Shown here one piece after another: positions 1 to 8,835 of a stretch of 64,000 nt of DNA. The notes beneath the pieces are model-generated. The model did not search any database. It was not told the origin of the DNA and was given only the letters and a program-made list of their open reading frames with translations. The translations under genes were made by a program, and so were the position numbers. The DNA is taken from NCBI RefSeq assembly GCF_007362775.1, contig NZ_CP041692.1, positions 3,038,001 to 3,102,000 of the forward strand, in the 5' to 3' direction. Position 1 is the stretch's first letter. The number at the start of each line of letters is the position of its first letter. The stretch is from Microlunatus elymi (lineage in GTDB: Bacteria > Actinomycetota > Actinomycetes > Propionibacteriales > Propionibacteriaceae).

Positions 1-1905
1 CCCCGGGACGGGCACCCACTCGGTGCCGTTGTAGTACTCAACCGTCAGGGTCGCGTTGGCCGGGATCGGCGTCTCGACCACACCGGTCGGTGTGAAGGAG
101 TCGTACCACGCGTCGTTGGACAGGTCCGCCGGGTCCTGGACGATGATGTCGTTGGCATCGGTGGTCGAGTCGGGGAAGTCGGTGACCTTGCCGGACAACT
201 CGACCAGCGCGGTCTGGCCCGGGATGGAGAAGATCGACGACGGGACGATCTTCTTGTCGGCATGGATGTTGATCCGCTTGACGAGCGTGGTCAGGGTGTC
301 GTTGGCCGTGGCGTGGCCGTGATAGCCGCCGGGCGCGGTCGAGTCGGCGTCGATGGTGTTCTTGTGGTCGACCGAGTCCTGGGTCTGGTCGTCAGCTGCC
401 GTCACGGTGAACGGAAGGGACGCCTCGGCACCGGGCTCGATGTCGCCGGTGAACTCGATGGTGAAGCCGGTCACCGTCTTGCCAGCCGTCGGATCGGGCA
501 ACGTGTTGGCCGTCGTCGTGCTGTCGGTGCTGGTGGTGCCGTCGGCGTAGGTGTAGGTGACCGTTGCCTTGGTCGCTCCGGCCGGCCACTGAACTCCGTC
601 GCCCCAGCCGTCGAAGGTGAGTACGGGATCGGTGGTGAAGATGTTGTTGGTGCCGTCGACCGGCTCGGTGATGGTCAGCGAGTCCAGGGTGCGGTTGCTG
701 GTGTTGGTGGCGCCGATGGTGACGGTGCTGTCGCTGCCGGCCGCGATGGTGTCGGGATCGAAGCTCTTGGACGCGTCCAAGTCGATGTCGGACGACTGGA
801 CGTCGTAGCTCGCGTCGGCCGTCTTCGGTTCGGACTTGTCGCCGTCGCGGGTGACGGTGGTGGAGACCTCGTTGTTCAGCGGTCCGGTGCCGGCGTCGGC
901 GATGTTGTCGCGTTGTTCCATCGGCACGTCGACGCTGCCGGAGGCGCCCGGCGCGATGTTGGCGCCGTCGGTGCTGATGAAGTGGATCCGGATGCCCTGG
1001 CAGTCGGCCGGGTCGACGCCCGTCGGGAGTTGGGCCGGCGGCGCCGATGCGTCGCCGTTGACCCAGTCGCCGCCGGTGTAGCAGTCCACCTGGACCTGCT
1101 CGGCACCGTCGGGCAGCGTGACATCGGGTGCGCCGGTAACCGCCAGGTAGGTGAACGCGTCGTTCGGCGGGTTCACCGGGTCGGTGATGGTGATCTCGTC
1201 CACCGGCACGTTCGAGTCGTTGCCGCCGGACAGCGACATCGTGGTTTCGGTGCCGGGGTTGGCGATGCCGCTGTCGGGATCGAACGACTTGTCGGTACTG
1301 GCCGCCAGGTTGATCGGCACATGCACCGTTACGTCGGCCGTATCGGACTTCGGATCCGCGTTGGTGGCGTCCGCGGTCGCCTTGTTGGTCAGTGTCTGCC
1401 CGTCCTGGGTCGGGTCGATGTCCGCGTCCACCTTGACCGGAACGGTGATGGTTGCAGTCGAGCCGTCATCCAACCCTTGGGCACCCGGGGGATCGGACAA
1501 GGTGTCGGTGAAGTCGATGTGGAAGCCGTCGCTGGTTCCACTCGCATTGCCGTCGGCACCGGTGATCGAGATCGCCGAGGCATCAGGGTTGAGGGAGATG
1601 CCGTCGGGCAGGGTGTCGTCGACGGTGGCGCTCGTGCAGCCACCGGAGCCGATGTTCGTACAGGTGACGACGATGGTGTAGGTGAAGGTGTCGCCGGGGT
1701 TGACGTCGGTCGCCGACGCCGTCTTGTTGATCGTCAGCTCAGCCGGGTCCTCGGCGTAGGCAGGCTTGACCACCAGGAAGCTGATCAGCAGCGCGAAGCT
1801 GAGGGCGCCGGCAACGACCCGGCGACCGCCGCGGACTCCGCGACGCAGGCGCCGCCCGAGTCTGGCAATCGGCAGCAGGATTCGTGGGTGCCGGCGGCGG
1901 CCCAT
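1..1905 (-). CDS. Large secreted surface protein with DUF11-type repeats, partial (3' end outside window)
   Basis: The minus strand is open from an ATG at 1905 to base 1, giving 635 visible residues with the C-terminus beyond the window. A GGAG lies five bases before the ATG at 1905; an in-frame ATG at 1920 is the alternative start. The N-terminus is a long Arg-rich n-region, a hydrophobic stretch (GALSFALLISFLVV) and an AYA-ED cleavage site, so the protein is exported. It continues with a DUF11/conserved-repeat-like module (NKTASATDVNPGDTFTYTI) and further Ig-like units marked by the recurring phrase KSFDPD. The sequence is rich in Thr, Asp and Gly and poor in Lys. Such proteins are usually wall-associated adhesins or sheath proteins; the anchor would be in the missing C-terminus. 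No function beyond cell surface can be inferred. Confidence 0.75.
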   Translation of the reverse strand, partial: MGRRRHPRILLPIARLGRRLRRGVRGGRRVVAGALSFALLISFLVVKPAYAEDPAELTINKTASATDVNPGDTFTYTIVVTCTNIGSGGCTSATVDDTLPDGISLNPDASAISITGADGNASGTSDGFHIDFTDTLSDPPGAQGLDDGSTATITVPVKVDADIDPTQDGQTLTNKATADATNADPKSDTADVTVHVPINLAASTDKSFDPDSGIANPGTETTMSLSGGNDSNVPVDEITITDPVNPPNDAFTYLAVTGAPDVTLPDGAEQVQVDCYTGGDWVNGDASAPPAQLPTGVDPADCQGIRIHFISTDGANIAPGASGSVDVPMEQRDNIADAGTGPLNNEVSTTVTRDGDKSEPKTADASYDVQSSDIDLDASKSFDPDTIAAGSDSTVTIGATNTSNRTLDSLTITEPVDGTNNIFTTDPVLTFDGWGDGVQWPAGATKATVTYTYADGTTSTDSTTTANTLPDPTAGKTVTGFTIEFTGDIEPGAEASLPFTVTAADDQTQDSVDHKNTIDADSTAPGGYHGHATANDTLTTLVKRINIHADKKIVPSSIFSIPGQTALVELSGKVTDFPDSTTDANDIIVQDPADLSNDAWYDSFTPTGVVETPIPANATLTVEYYNGTEWVPVPG

Positions 1906-2018
1906 ACACACTCCGTTCATCGGTACGATGCCTCACCGCCGCACCCCGTTGCCGCGGTAATTCTGTAGCTTTGCGTTGTTGGTGTGTTCAGTCAAGCTCA
2001 GCGAATTCTTATCCAGCC

Positions 2019-2957
2019 TCAGGTCCGCTGCTCGGCGAAGATCGTCGCCCAGTCCCGAGCCATGCTCACAGTCGTCCAGCCGAGCCGAGACGCCACCTCG
2101 GTGATCGGCTCCGCCGAGGCGAAAGTCGCTGCCTCGCCGGCGTACGCGTACTCCCGTTCGGCGTCGTCGTGGTCGATCAGGATCGCCAGTCCCGGATGCT
2201 CGCCGGCCGTCGCCCACTCGAGCATTTCCCGATCGCCGGCAGAGTTGCCGATCGCGACAATCGGCGAGCGACCCAGCTGGGTCTGAATATTGGCCACCTT
2301 GGCCTCACCCTCGTTGGCCTGCCCGACCACCGACGTCGTACGACGAAGAACCGGATGCTGGTCAGCGTCGCGCTCGAAGTCGTAACCGATCAAGGTGCCG
2401 ACGACCAGTTCCGGTGGCACCTCGTACAACCGCGGCGCCACCCGGCGGACGAACTCGGTGCCGCCGCCGGAGACGATGCCGACGGTGAAGTCGTGGGCCC
2501 TCAGTTCCTCGATCAACTCCAGCATCGGCTGATAAACGACACCGCCGATCGGCCGATCCAGCGCCGGATGCCGGTAGCGATCCAGGAAGTTGTCGACGGC
2601 CGCACCGAACTCGTCCGGTGTCTGCCCGTCGAACAATCGGGTCAGCGCGACCGCGATCCGGGCCAACCCGAGCTCGCTGATCTTGGCTGCATCGTTGCTG
2701 AGCAGAGCAGCGAACTCCGGCTGCTCCGCCAGCGAGGAGTCGTCCGCCGACCGTTGCCGCAGCGCGTCGATGAAGAAGTCGTACTGGACATAACTCGGAC
2801 GTTCGCACCACATCGTGCCGTCGTTGTCGATGTAGGCGACCCGATTCCGGACGGGAACGTCGTCGATGCGATTGAGATAGCCGATGATCGCGTCCCGGGC
2901 CGGGCCGGGTCGCCAGGACGGTAGCCGAGACGGTTCGCTCTTGGGCGTTGTCGCCAT
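2019..2957 (-). CDS. HAD-superfamily phosphatase (phosphoserine phosphatase-like)
   Basis: A 312-residue soluble hydrolase. The nucleophile motif DNDGT (DxDGT) near residue 46, a SGGG motif II and a late GNSAGDREML acidic motif define a haloacid dehalogenase-type phosphatase. The large cap between motifs I and II resembles the SerB/PSPase branch, but the substrate cannot be read from sequence. The start was placed at the ATG at 2957, preceded by GGAGG four bases upstream; 34 further in-frame codons upstream lack conservation features. The gene is divergent from the sulfatase across about 290 bp. Confidence 0.82.
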   Translation of the reverse strand: MATTPKSEPSRLPSWRPGPARDAIIGYLNRIDDVPVRNRVAYIDNDGTMWCERPSYVQYDFFIDALRQRSADDSSLAEQPEFAALLSNDAAKISELGLARIAVALTRLFDGQTPDEFGAAVDNFLDRYRHPALDRPIGGVVYQPMLELIEELRAHDFTVGIVSGGGTEFVRRVAPRLYEVPPELVVGTLIGYDFERDADQHPVLRRTTSVVGQANEGEAKVANIQTQLGRSPIVAIGNSAGDREMLEWATAGEHPGLAILIDHDDAEREYAYAGEAATFASAEPITEVASRLGWTTVSMARDWATIFAEQRT

Positions 2958-3246
2958 CAATCCTCCGAAGACACGTGGGGGCAGGAAAGCAACTCTCCCG
3001 ATATGGGCGAATCGACCACATCCCCCAATCCGGGTGAGCCGGTAGCAAGTGCCGCTCATGGCCGCGCATCCGGCAATCTCAGGCGGCTCCCACCTGGGTA
3101 GGAAGGGCTGTTTTCACCCGTTACGGGCGACGCCCGAGCACGCATCGCCCGAAAGCATGAGGTTCATTCGGCACTGGATTGTTTCAGCTCGGCTCGGTGC
3201 CGTTTCACTCGTATTGCCGAGAGTCTGCTCAATCTGGAGGTAGATC
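2958..3246. promoter_or_regulatory. Divergent intergenic region between phosphatase and sulfatase genes
   Basis: This 289-bp region separates two divergent starts and must carry both promoters. GGAGG at 3236-3240 precedes the sulfatase GTG by six bases and a GGAGG precedes the phosphatase ATG. The stretch around 3120-3150 has short GC-rich inverted repeats (CGGGCG/CGCCCG). No convincing gene or strong operator was seen. Confidence 0.4.
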
Positions 3247-5568
3247 GTGACCAAGGAATTCAACGGCGTCATCAACCTGGACGTCCGCGATTCGGTGCCG
3301 GACTGGACGCCGTACGAGTTGCCGAAGGCACCCGATGGCGCACCCAACGTGCTGGTGGTGCTGTACGACGACACCGGGATGGCGTGCTGGTCCCCGTACG
3401 GCGGCCGGGTCAACATGCCGACCGCGCAGCGGCTGGCCGACAACGGCCTGACCTACACCCAGTGGCACACCACCGCGCTGTGCTCGCCCACTCGATCGTG
3501 CTTCCTCACCGGCCGTGACCACACCACGAACCGGATCGCGTCGATCATGGAAACCACCAACGGATACCCGGGCAACGCCGGCCGGATTCCGGACGAGTGC
3601 GCAAGCATCGGACACATCCTGCAGGACAACGGCTACAGCACGTACTGGCTGGGCAAGGATCACGACGTGCCGGAGGAGGATATCTCCGCGGGCGGCAACA
3701 AGTCGCGGTGGCCGCTGCAAATGGGCTTCGATCGGTTCTACGGCTTCCTCGGCGGGGAAACCAACAACTGGTATCCGGACCTGTGCGAGGACAACCACTT
3801 CATCGAGCAGCCGTACACGCCGGAGGAGGGCTACCACCTCTCCAAGGACCTGGCCGATCAGGCGATCACGATGCTTCGCGACCAGCAGGCATCCAACCCG
3901 TCGAAGCCTTGGTACATGTGGTTCTGCCCGGGCGCCAATCACGCCCCGCACCACAGCCCGAAGGAATATGCCGACAAGTACAAGGGCATGTTCGACGACG
4001 GCTACGACGCCTACCGGCAGTGGGTGCTGGACCGGATGATCGAGAAGGGCGTCCTGCCCGAGGGCACCGAGCTCACCCCGTTCAACCCGATCGCCGAGGA
4101 GCAGCAGAACCCGATCGACTGGGTCAAGCCGTGGGACGAGTGCAGCGACGACGAGAAGAAGCTGTTCAGTCGGATGGCGGAGGTGTTCGCCGGCTTCAGT
4201 GAATACACCGACGCCCAGGTCGGCCGGGTGATCGATTACCTGGAGGAGACCGGGCAGTTGGAGAACACGATCGTGTTCTACTGCGCCGACAACGGCGCCT
4301 CGGGTGAGGGCACCGCCAGTGGTTCGGTGAACGAGAACAAGTACTTCAACAACTACCCCGATGACCTGGCCGAAAACCTCACCATGCTGGACAAGCTCGG
4401 GACCGCGGACACGTACAACCACTACCCGACCGGTTGGGCGGCGGCGTTCAGCACCCCGTTCCAGATGTTCAAGCGGTATGCGCAGTACGCCGGTGGCACC
4501 TGCGACCCGATGATCATCTCCTGGCCAAAGGGGATCAAGGCCAAGGGCGAGCTCCGGCACCAGTACCACCACGTGACCGACATCGTGCCGACCATCCTCG
4601 ACCTGGCCGGACTCGAGATGCCGGAGGTCTACCGGGGCGTCGAGCAGATCCCGCTGCCCGGGGTCTCGATGAAGTACACCTTCGACGCTGCCGATGCGCC
4701 GACGCAGAAGAAGCGGCAGTACTACACGATCGGCGGGACGCGCGGCATCTGGCAGGACGGCTGGAAGGCGGCGGCCACCCATGCACCGCTGAACAACAAG
4801 GGCCATTTCGACCAGGACAAGTGGGAGTTGTACCACGTCGACGAGGACCGCTCGGAATCCAAGAACGTCGCCGATCAGCATCCGGAGAAGGTCAAGGAGC
4901 TCATCGACGCCTGGTTCGAGGAGGCGAACGACAAGAACGGCCTGCCGCTCGACGACCGCACGGTGATGGAGATGCTGACCGTCGAACGCCCACAGGCCGA
5001 GCCGCCCCGCGGCCGGTACATCTACTATCCGGGCAGCGGTGCGGTGCCCGAGGGGGTCGCGGTCAACGTCCGCGGCCGGTCGTACAAGATCATCGCCGAT
5101 GTCGACCTCAGCGAGGGGGCCGAGGGCGTGATCTTCGCCCACGGTTCTCGGTTCGGCGGTCATGCGCTGTTCATCCAAGACGGGAAGTTGCATTACGTGT
5201 ACAACTTCCTGGGCATCCCGCCGGAGCAGACCTTCGTCTCCGACAAGCTCACGCCCGGCCCGCATGCCTTGGGGATGGAGTTCACCCGGGAGAAGGCCGG
5301 TCCGCACAAGGAGTCCGTCGGCACCACCAAGCTGTACGTCGATGATCAAGTTGTCGCCGAGGGTCCGATGCGGGCGCAGATCGGCAAGTTCACCCTCTGC
5401 GGTGACGGGTTGTGCGTGGGTTTCGACAGCGCCGACTCGGTGAGCCGGACGTACAAGGCTCCGTTCACCTTCACCGGCGGCAAGATCCTCGGCGTTGGTG
5501 TCGACGTCAGTGACGAGAGCTACCTCGATCTGGAGACGGAAGCGCTGGCTGCGATGTCGCGCGACTGA
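3247..5568 (+). CDS. Arylsulfatase (type I, formylglycine-dependent sulfatase)
   Basis: A 773-residue sulfatase of the alkaline phosphatase superfamily. The signature CSPTR at residues 79-83 has the Cys that is converted to formylglycine, and DD at residues 41-42 fits the metal-binding start of the fold. Later motifs (GKDHDVP, FYCADNGASGEG, ISWPKGIKAKG) match the AslA/arylsulfatase branch. The last 200 or so residues look like the extra beta-sandwich tail of large actinobacterial arylsulfatases. There is no signal peptide, suggesting a cytoplasmic enzyme unless exported otherwise. Activity would need a formylglycine-generating enzyme, which is not in the window. The GTG start has GGAGG six bases upstream. 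The substrate is unknown. Confidence 0.9.
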   Translation: MTKEFNGVINLDVRDSVPDWTPYELPKAPDGAPNVLVVLYDDTGMACWSPYGGRVNMPTAQRLADNGLTYTQWHTTALCSPTRSCFLTGRDHTTNRIASIMETTNGYPGNAGRIPDECASIGHILQDNGYSTYWLGKDHDVPEEDISAGGNKSRWPLQMGFDRFYGFLGGETNNWYPDLCEDNHFIEQPYTPEEGYHLSKDLADQAITMLRDQQASNPSKPWYMWFCPGANHAPHHSPKEYADKYKGMFDDGYDAYRQWVLDRMIEKGVLPEGTELTPFNPIAEEQQNPIDWVKPWDECSDDEKKLFSRMAEVFAGFSEYTDAQVGRVIDYLEETGQLENTIVFYCADNGASGEGTASGSVNENKYFNNYPDDLAENLTMLDKLGTADTYNHYPTGWAAAFSTPFQMFKRYAQYAGGTCDPMIISWPKGIKAKGELRHQYHHVTDIVPTILDLAGLEMPEVYRGVEQIPLPGVSMKYTFDAADAPTQKKRQYYTIGGTRGIWQDGWKAAATHAPLNNKGHFDQDKWELYHVDEDRSESKNVADQHPEKVKELIDAWFEEANDKNGLPLDDRTVMEMLTVERPQAEPPRGRYIYYPGSGAVPEGVAVNVRGRSYKIIADVDLSEGAEGVIFAHGSRFGGHALFIQDGKLHYVYNFLGIPPEQTFVSDKLTPGPHALGMEFTREKAGPHKESVGTTKLYVDDQVVAEGPMRAQIGKFTLCGDGLCVGFDSADSVSRTYKAPFTFTGGKILGVGVDVSDESYLDLETEALAAMSRD

Positions 5569-5605
5569 CACCAAGATCAACAACGTGAACGGCGGGTGAT
5601 CAACC

Positions 5606-6550
5606 ATGGCTACAGAAGCAGTGGCGCCACAGCGCCGAGGCTGGTGGTGGAAGACGCTGATCGGCGGCGCAGCGCTGTGGTTGATCACCGCCGCGGTCAC
5701 GTTGGCGACCGAGAACTCCAATCTGGTGCCGACGGTGATTCTGCTCGGCAGCTTCCTGGTGCCGTTCTCGGTGGTGCTGTTCGCCGCCGAGCGGGTGGAA
5801 GGCAATCTGGACACCCTCTGGCTGATGATGGCGTTCTTCGTCGGCGGTGTGTTCGGTGTGCTCGGCGCCTCCATCCTCGAGGTGAATCTGAAGCCGTCGT
5901 GGCATCTGTACCTGGCGGTCGGCGCGATCGAGGAATTCGTCAAGGGCCTGGTCTTCATCGTGGTCGGCTGGCGGGTCGCCCCCAAGGTCGGACGTCAGGG
6001 GGCACTGCTCGGCGCGACCGTCGGTGCCGGGTTCGCTGCCTTCGAGTCCGCCGGGTACGCCTTCAACGCCGGCCTGACCCGGCGTGGCGTGGACGTGGTC
6101 TCAATGCTGGAGACCGAGGCCGTACGGGCGGTTCTGACTCCGGTCGGGCACGTGCTCTGGACCGCGATCCTGGGTGCCGCGATCTTCGCCGCCGCCGGGG
6201 CTCGCGGAAAATATCGGTTCACCTGGACGATCCCGCTGGCGTTCGTGATGGTGGCGATCCTGCATTCGCTGTGGGACTCGATGGGCTTCATCTCCGCGGT
6301 GATCGCGATCGCCGTGGCCGGTGGGGTACGGACCGAACTGGCCTACGGGCAGCTGCTGCAGCCGACCGTGACCAAGATCAAGCACCTGTCCACGATCTTC
6401 TACGTGATCGGGCTGGCCATCATCTCGGTGCTCGGCATTCTGGCACTGCGGGTCTGGGGACGTCATCGGACTCCGAAGCAGCACGCCGGCGCTCCCGCCG
6501 CCGGCCCCAACACCGGATCCGCAGCTCGGCGATCTGCGGCGGGCTCCTGA
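5606..6550 (+). CDS. PrsW-family intramembrane metalloprotease
   Basis: A 314-residue polytopic membrane protein with about eight hydrophobic segments. The PrsW/CAAX-protease-like motifs are visible: an AIEEFVK di-glutamate motif near residue 110, a FAAFESAGYAF helix, and later His-containing helices (GHVLWTA and ILHSLWD). PrsW proteases cleave membrane-bound anti-sigma factors or related substrates within the membrane; the substrate here is unknown. The gene follows the sulfatase by 37 bp on the same strand and may be cotranscribed. A second, unlinked PrsW-like gene lies at 22075. Confidence 0.85.
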   Translation: MATEAVAPQRRGWWWKTLIGGAALWLITAAVTLATENSNLVPTVILLGSFLVPFSVVLFAAERVEGNLDTLWLMMAFFVGGVFGVLGASILEVNLKPSWHLYLAVGAIEEFVKGLVFIVVGWRVAPKVGRQGALLGATVGAGFAAFESAGYAFNAGLTRRGVDVVSMLETEAVRAVLTPVGHVLWTAILGAAIFAAAGARGKYRFTWTIPLAFVMVAILHSLWDSMGFISAVIAIAVAGGVRTELAYGQLLQPTVTKIKHLSTIFYVIGLAIISVLGILALRVWGRHRTPKQHAGAPAAGPNTGSAARRSAAGS

Positions 6551-6557
6551 CCAGGGG

Positions 6558-6595
6558 ACCGACGAAGTGCGGCGCTCGCTCCGCACGTCGTCGGT
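6558..6595 (+). terminator. Stem-loop after the PrsW gene
   Basis: An inverted repeat of 15 bp with one mismatch (arms 6558-6572 and 6581-6595, 8-nt loop) starts eight bases after the stop codon. It has no U-tract, which is common for actinobacterial terminators. Confidence 0.5.
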
Positions 6596-6696
6596 CCGCC
6601 GCAGCGCCGTTGCGGATGGGCGGAGTGCGTCTGACCTCGAGCGGCGGGTCGGTCGTGCCGTCATCGACGTTCGGTAACCGGGGCTACGGTTCGGAG

Positions 6697-6833
6697 CGTC
6701 CGTTTCCCCACCGGAGTCGAGTCCGAACGGACCCTGGCAACCTCGGTGCGTCCGTTTCCCCACCGGAGTCGAGTTCGAACGGACCTCGGCAACCTCGCGG
6801 CGTCCGTTTCCCCACCGAAGTTGAGTTCGATCT
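6697..6833. repeat. Tandem direct repeat, 52-bp period, about 2.6 copies
   Basis: The motif CGTCCGTTTCCCCACCG begins at 6697, 6749 and 6801, exactly 52 bp apart. Copies 1 and 2 match over almost the full unit and copy 3 breaks down after about 30 bp. Within each unit GTCCGT and ACGGAC can pair. No ORF or cas-like gene is associated, and the whole unit repeats, so this is a minisatellite rather than a CRISPR array. Confidence 0.8.
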
Positions 6834-6949
6834 GACGAGGCGGTCAACGGATGACCAGGTCACGACCCTGAGCAGCTGATCCGACACGCCGAGTGCGCAC
6901 AGCCATCTTCTCGGGGAGTGGATTCGGCACCACAGACACCTTGACTGGA

Positions 6950-6965
6950 TCGAACAAAAGTTCGA
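6950..6965 (+). promoter_or_regulatory. LexA (SOS) box upstream of imuB
   Basis: TCGAACAAAAGTTCGA is a perfect palindrome matching the actinobacterial SOS box TCGAAC-N4-GTTCGA. It abuts an AATATAGA -10-like element (6965-6972), so bound LexA would block the promoter. This predicts DNA-damage induction of imuB-dnaE2. Confidence 0.88.
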
Positions 6966-7134
6966 ATATAGAGGGGTGGATCGAACACAGCAGACTCTTC
7001 CCGGCACGCAACTCCAGCCCGCTGTGAGCGTGCGGAATCGTCGTAGCGAGTCTGCGCACGGGCGTCCCGGATCTCGACGCCCGTACCTTCTCGCGGCAGC
7101 ATCCGAGCGAACCGCTCGGCCGAATCGCGACCCC

Positions 7135-7220
7135 AAGGGTCCTGAGCCTGTCGAAGGACCACAACGCGACCCCAAGAATCTCGAGCCGTTCCGCAAGGGT
7201 CCTGAGCCTGTCGAAGGACC
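7135..7220 (+). repeat. Two copies of a 26-bp palindromic repeat
   Basis: Copies occur at 7135-7160 and 7195-7220. The core has GGTCCT and AGGACC arms around GAGCCTGTCG. Related copies are at 8809-8831 (inverted), 11422-11447, 11461-11486, 18997-19020, 19037-19060 and, degenerate, 48881-48905. In two of its three frames the repeat has no stop, so it is tolerated inside genes. Confidence 0.85.
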
Positions 7221-7290
7221 GAGACTCAGCCAAGGAACCGATCGCAGCGACAACCTCGACCGCAGCAAACGCGGATCCACCAACCGAGTT

Positions 7291-8796
7291 ATGGCGGTGT
7301 GGTGCCCGGACTGGCCGGTGATCGCGGCCATGGAGCAGGAGAATCTGCCGCCCCATCTGGCGATCGCAGTGATCAACAAGGGTGAGGTGTTCGCGTGCTC
7401 CGCACCGGCCCGCGCCGAGGGCGTACGACGTGGCATGCGTAAGCGCGACGCGGCCGCCCGGTGCCCGGAGTTGATCATCATCGACCACAATCGGGATCTT
7501 GACACCAGGTCCTTCGAATCGGTGCTGCGAGTGATCGAGGGATTCAGTCCCGGCGTGGAGGTGATCCGCCCCGGACTGTGTGCTCTGACCGTGCCCGGTC
7601 GCTACTACGGCGGCGAGACCAAGGCTGCGGCATTGTTGTCCGAAACCCTTGTCTCAGCAGGGATCTGGGATGTTCGGATCGGCATCGCCGACGACCTCTT
7701 CACCGCCGAACAAGCCGCCCGGTTAGCAGCAGTTCAAGATCATCGGGTCATCGAACCGGATGCTTCGCCGGCCTTCCTGGCCGAGTTGCCGATCGGGGTG
7801 CTGGCCGATGATCAGCTGGTCGGCCTGCTGCTGCGGATGGGGATCAACACCCTCGGCGACTTCGCCCGATTGTCGGCCCGGGACGTGCTGACTCGGTTCG
7901 GGTTGTCCGGCGCACAGGCGCATCGATTGGCCGCGGGCCGGTGGGAACGCACGGCCAGCGGCCGACCGCTGCCGCCGGAGTTGGAGCAGCAGCTCGACTT
8001 CGCCCCTGGTCTGGAGACCATCGAACCGATCGCCTTCAGCAGCCGGCAGACCGCTGAAGCGTTCGTGAGTGAGTTGTCCCGGCATGGGCAGGTGTGTACG
8101 GCGATCCGGATCGAGATCGGCACCGAAGGCGGCTGGCGACACGATCGCCGCTGGGCGCATCCGCGCTGGTTCGACGCGGTCGACATCATCGACCGGTTGC
8201 GCTGGCAGTTGCAGTCCGATCCGCCGCCCGACCCCGTCAATCTGGTGCGGCTGCTGCCCGATCAACTGGAGTTCCTGGGCACCCAGGGTGACGGGCTGTG
8301 GGGCAGTGCGCCGGGGGAGCGGATCCAGCACGGGATCGCCCGAGTGCAATCGATGATCGGCTTCGACGGCGTGCTCACCGCCGGTCTGCAGGGTGGCCGC
8401 GAACCGACCGATCGCCAGCTGCTCACGCCGTGGGGTGAGCAACCGATCAGCGTCCGGCCGACCGATCGGCCCTGGCCCGGGCAGCTCCCGCCGCCGGCAC
8501 CCAGCCGGGTCTTTCCGCAGCCGGTGCCGGCCGAAGTGCAGGACCGGGACGGCCGCCCGGTGCTGATCACCGATCGCGGCATACTCACCGGCGAACCGGG
8601 TCGATTCCGACCGACGCAGGAGCATCGGTTCACGCCGGTCGAGGCCTGGGTCGGCCCGTGGCTGATCGACGAACGCTGGTGGACCGATCCGCAGGCGTCC
8701 CTGCGCGCGCGGTTCCAACTCGTCACCCCCGACGGCAGTGCCTGGTTGCTGATGGCCTGCGACGGCCGGTGGTGGACGGAGGCCCGCTATGACTGA
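7291..8796 (+). CDS. imuB: ImuB-like Y-family DNA polymerase homologue
   Basis: A 501-residue protein starting MAVWCPDWPV, typical of ImuB. It has the Y-family little-finger and helix-hairpin-helix region (PIGVLADDQL to GLSGAQAHRLAAGRW) but lacks the classical catalytic Asp-Glu pair expected of an active DinB polymerase. In the mutasome model ImuB is an adaptor linking DnaE2 to the beta clamp. The downstream dnaE2 begins 39 bp later, so they are probably cotranscribed from the LexA-controlled promoter. No imuA' (RecA-like) gene is upstream, although imuA'-imuB linkage is common. ATG 7291 was chosen by similarity; no clear Shine-Dalgarno precedes it, and GTG 6976 is an in-frame alternative. 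Confidence 0.85.
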   Translation: MAVWCPDWPVIAAMEQENLPPHLAIAVINKGEVFACSAPARAEGVRRGMRKRDAAARCPELIIIDHNRDLDTRSFESVLRVIEGFSPGVEVIRPGLCALTVPGRYYGGETKAAALLSETLVSAGIWDVRIGIADDLFTAEQAARLAAVQDHRVIEPDASPAFLAELPIGVLADDQLVGLLLRMGINTLGDFARLSARDVLTRFGLSGAQAHRLAAGRWERTASGRPLPPELEQQLDFAPGLETIEPIAFSSRQTAEAFVSELSRHGQVCTAIRIEIGTEGGWRHDRRWAHPRWFDAVDIIDRLRWQLQSDPPPDPVNLVRLLPDQLEFLGTQGDGLWGSAPGERIQHGIARVQSMIGFDGVLTAGLQGGREPTDRQLLTPWGEQPISVRPTDRPWPGQLPPPAPSRVFPQPVPAEVQDRDGRPVLITDRGILTGEPGRFRPTQEHRFTPVEAWVGPWLIDERWWTDPQASLRARFQLVTPDGSAWLLMACDGRWWTEARYD

Positions 8797-8808
8797 GCCT
8801 CGGTTCCA

Positions 8809-8831
8809 GTCCTTCGACCGGCTCAGGACCC
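8809..8831 (-). repeat. Palindromic repeat copy between imuB and dnaE2
   Basis: An inverted copy (GTCCTTCGACCGGCTCAGGA core) of the repeat at 7135 fills most of the 39-bp gap between imuB and dnaE2, ending five bases before the dnaE2 ATG. It may affect translation initiation of dnaE2. Confidence 0.75.
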
Positions 8832-8835
8832 GCTG

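Larger units (their letters stand above)
6834..7290 (+). promoter_or_regulatory. Upstream region and leader of the imuB-dnaE2 unit
   Basis: The SOS promoter lies near 6950-6972. After it, about 310 nt stay open in the imuB frame from a GTG at 6976, but the translated sequence is low-complexity, Arg/Pro-rich and includes two copies of the PEPVEGP palindromic repeat. This is unlike any ImuB N-terminus, so I treat it as a leader. A leaderless start at 6976 is a real alternative because GAATAT ends seven bases upstream. Confidence 0.5.

Noticed and set aside
262-1968. Long plus-strand ORF of 568 codons opposite the surface protein
   Set aside because: Its translation is Gly/Val/Arg-rich shadow of the DUF11 gene, without fold or motif; the minus frame has signal peptide and repeats.
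3229-5985. Minus-strand ORF of 918 codons over the sulfatase
   Set aside because: Antisense shadow with high Arg/Val/Leu and no motif; the plus-strand sulfatase is clearly conserved.
6697-6833. CRISPR array
   Set aside because: The whole 52-bp unit is repeated, so there are no unique spacers, and there are no cas genes.
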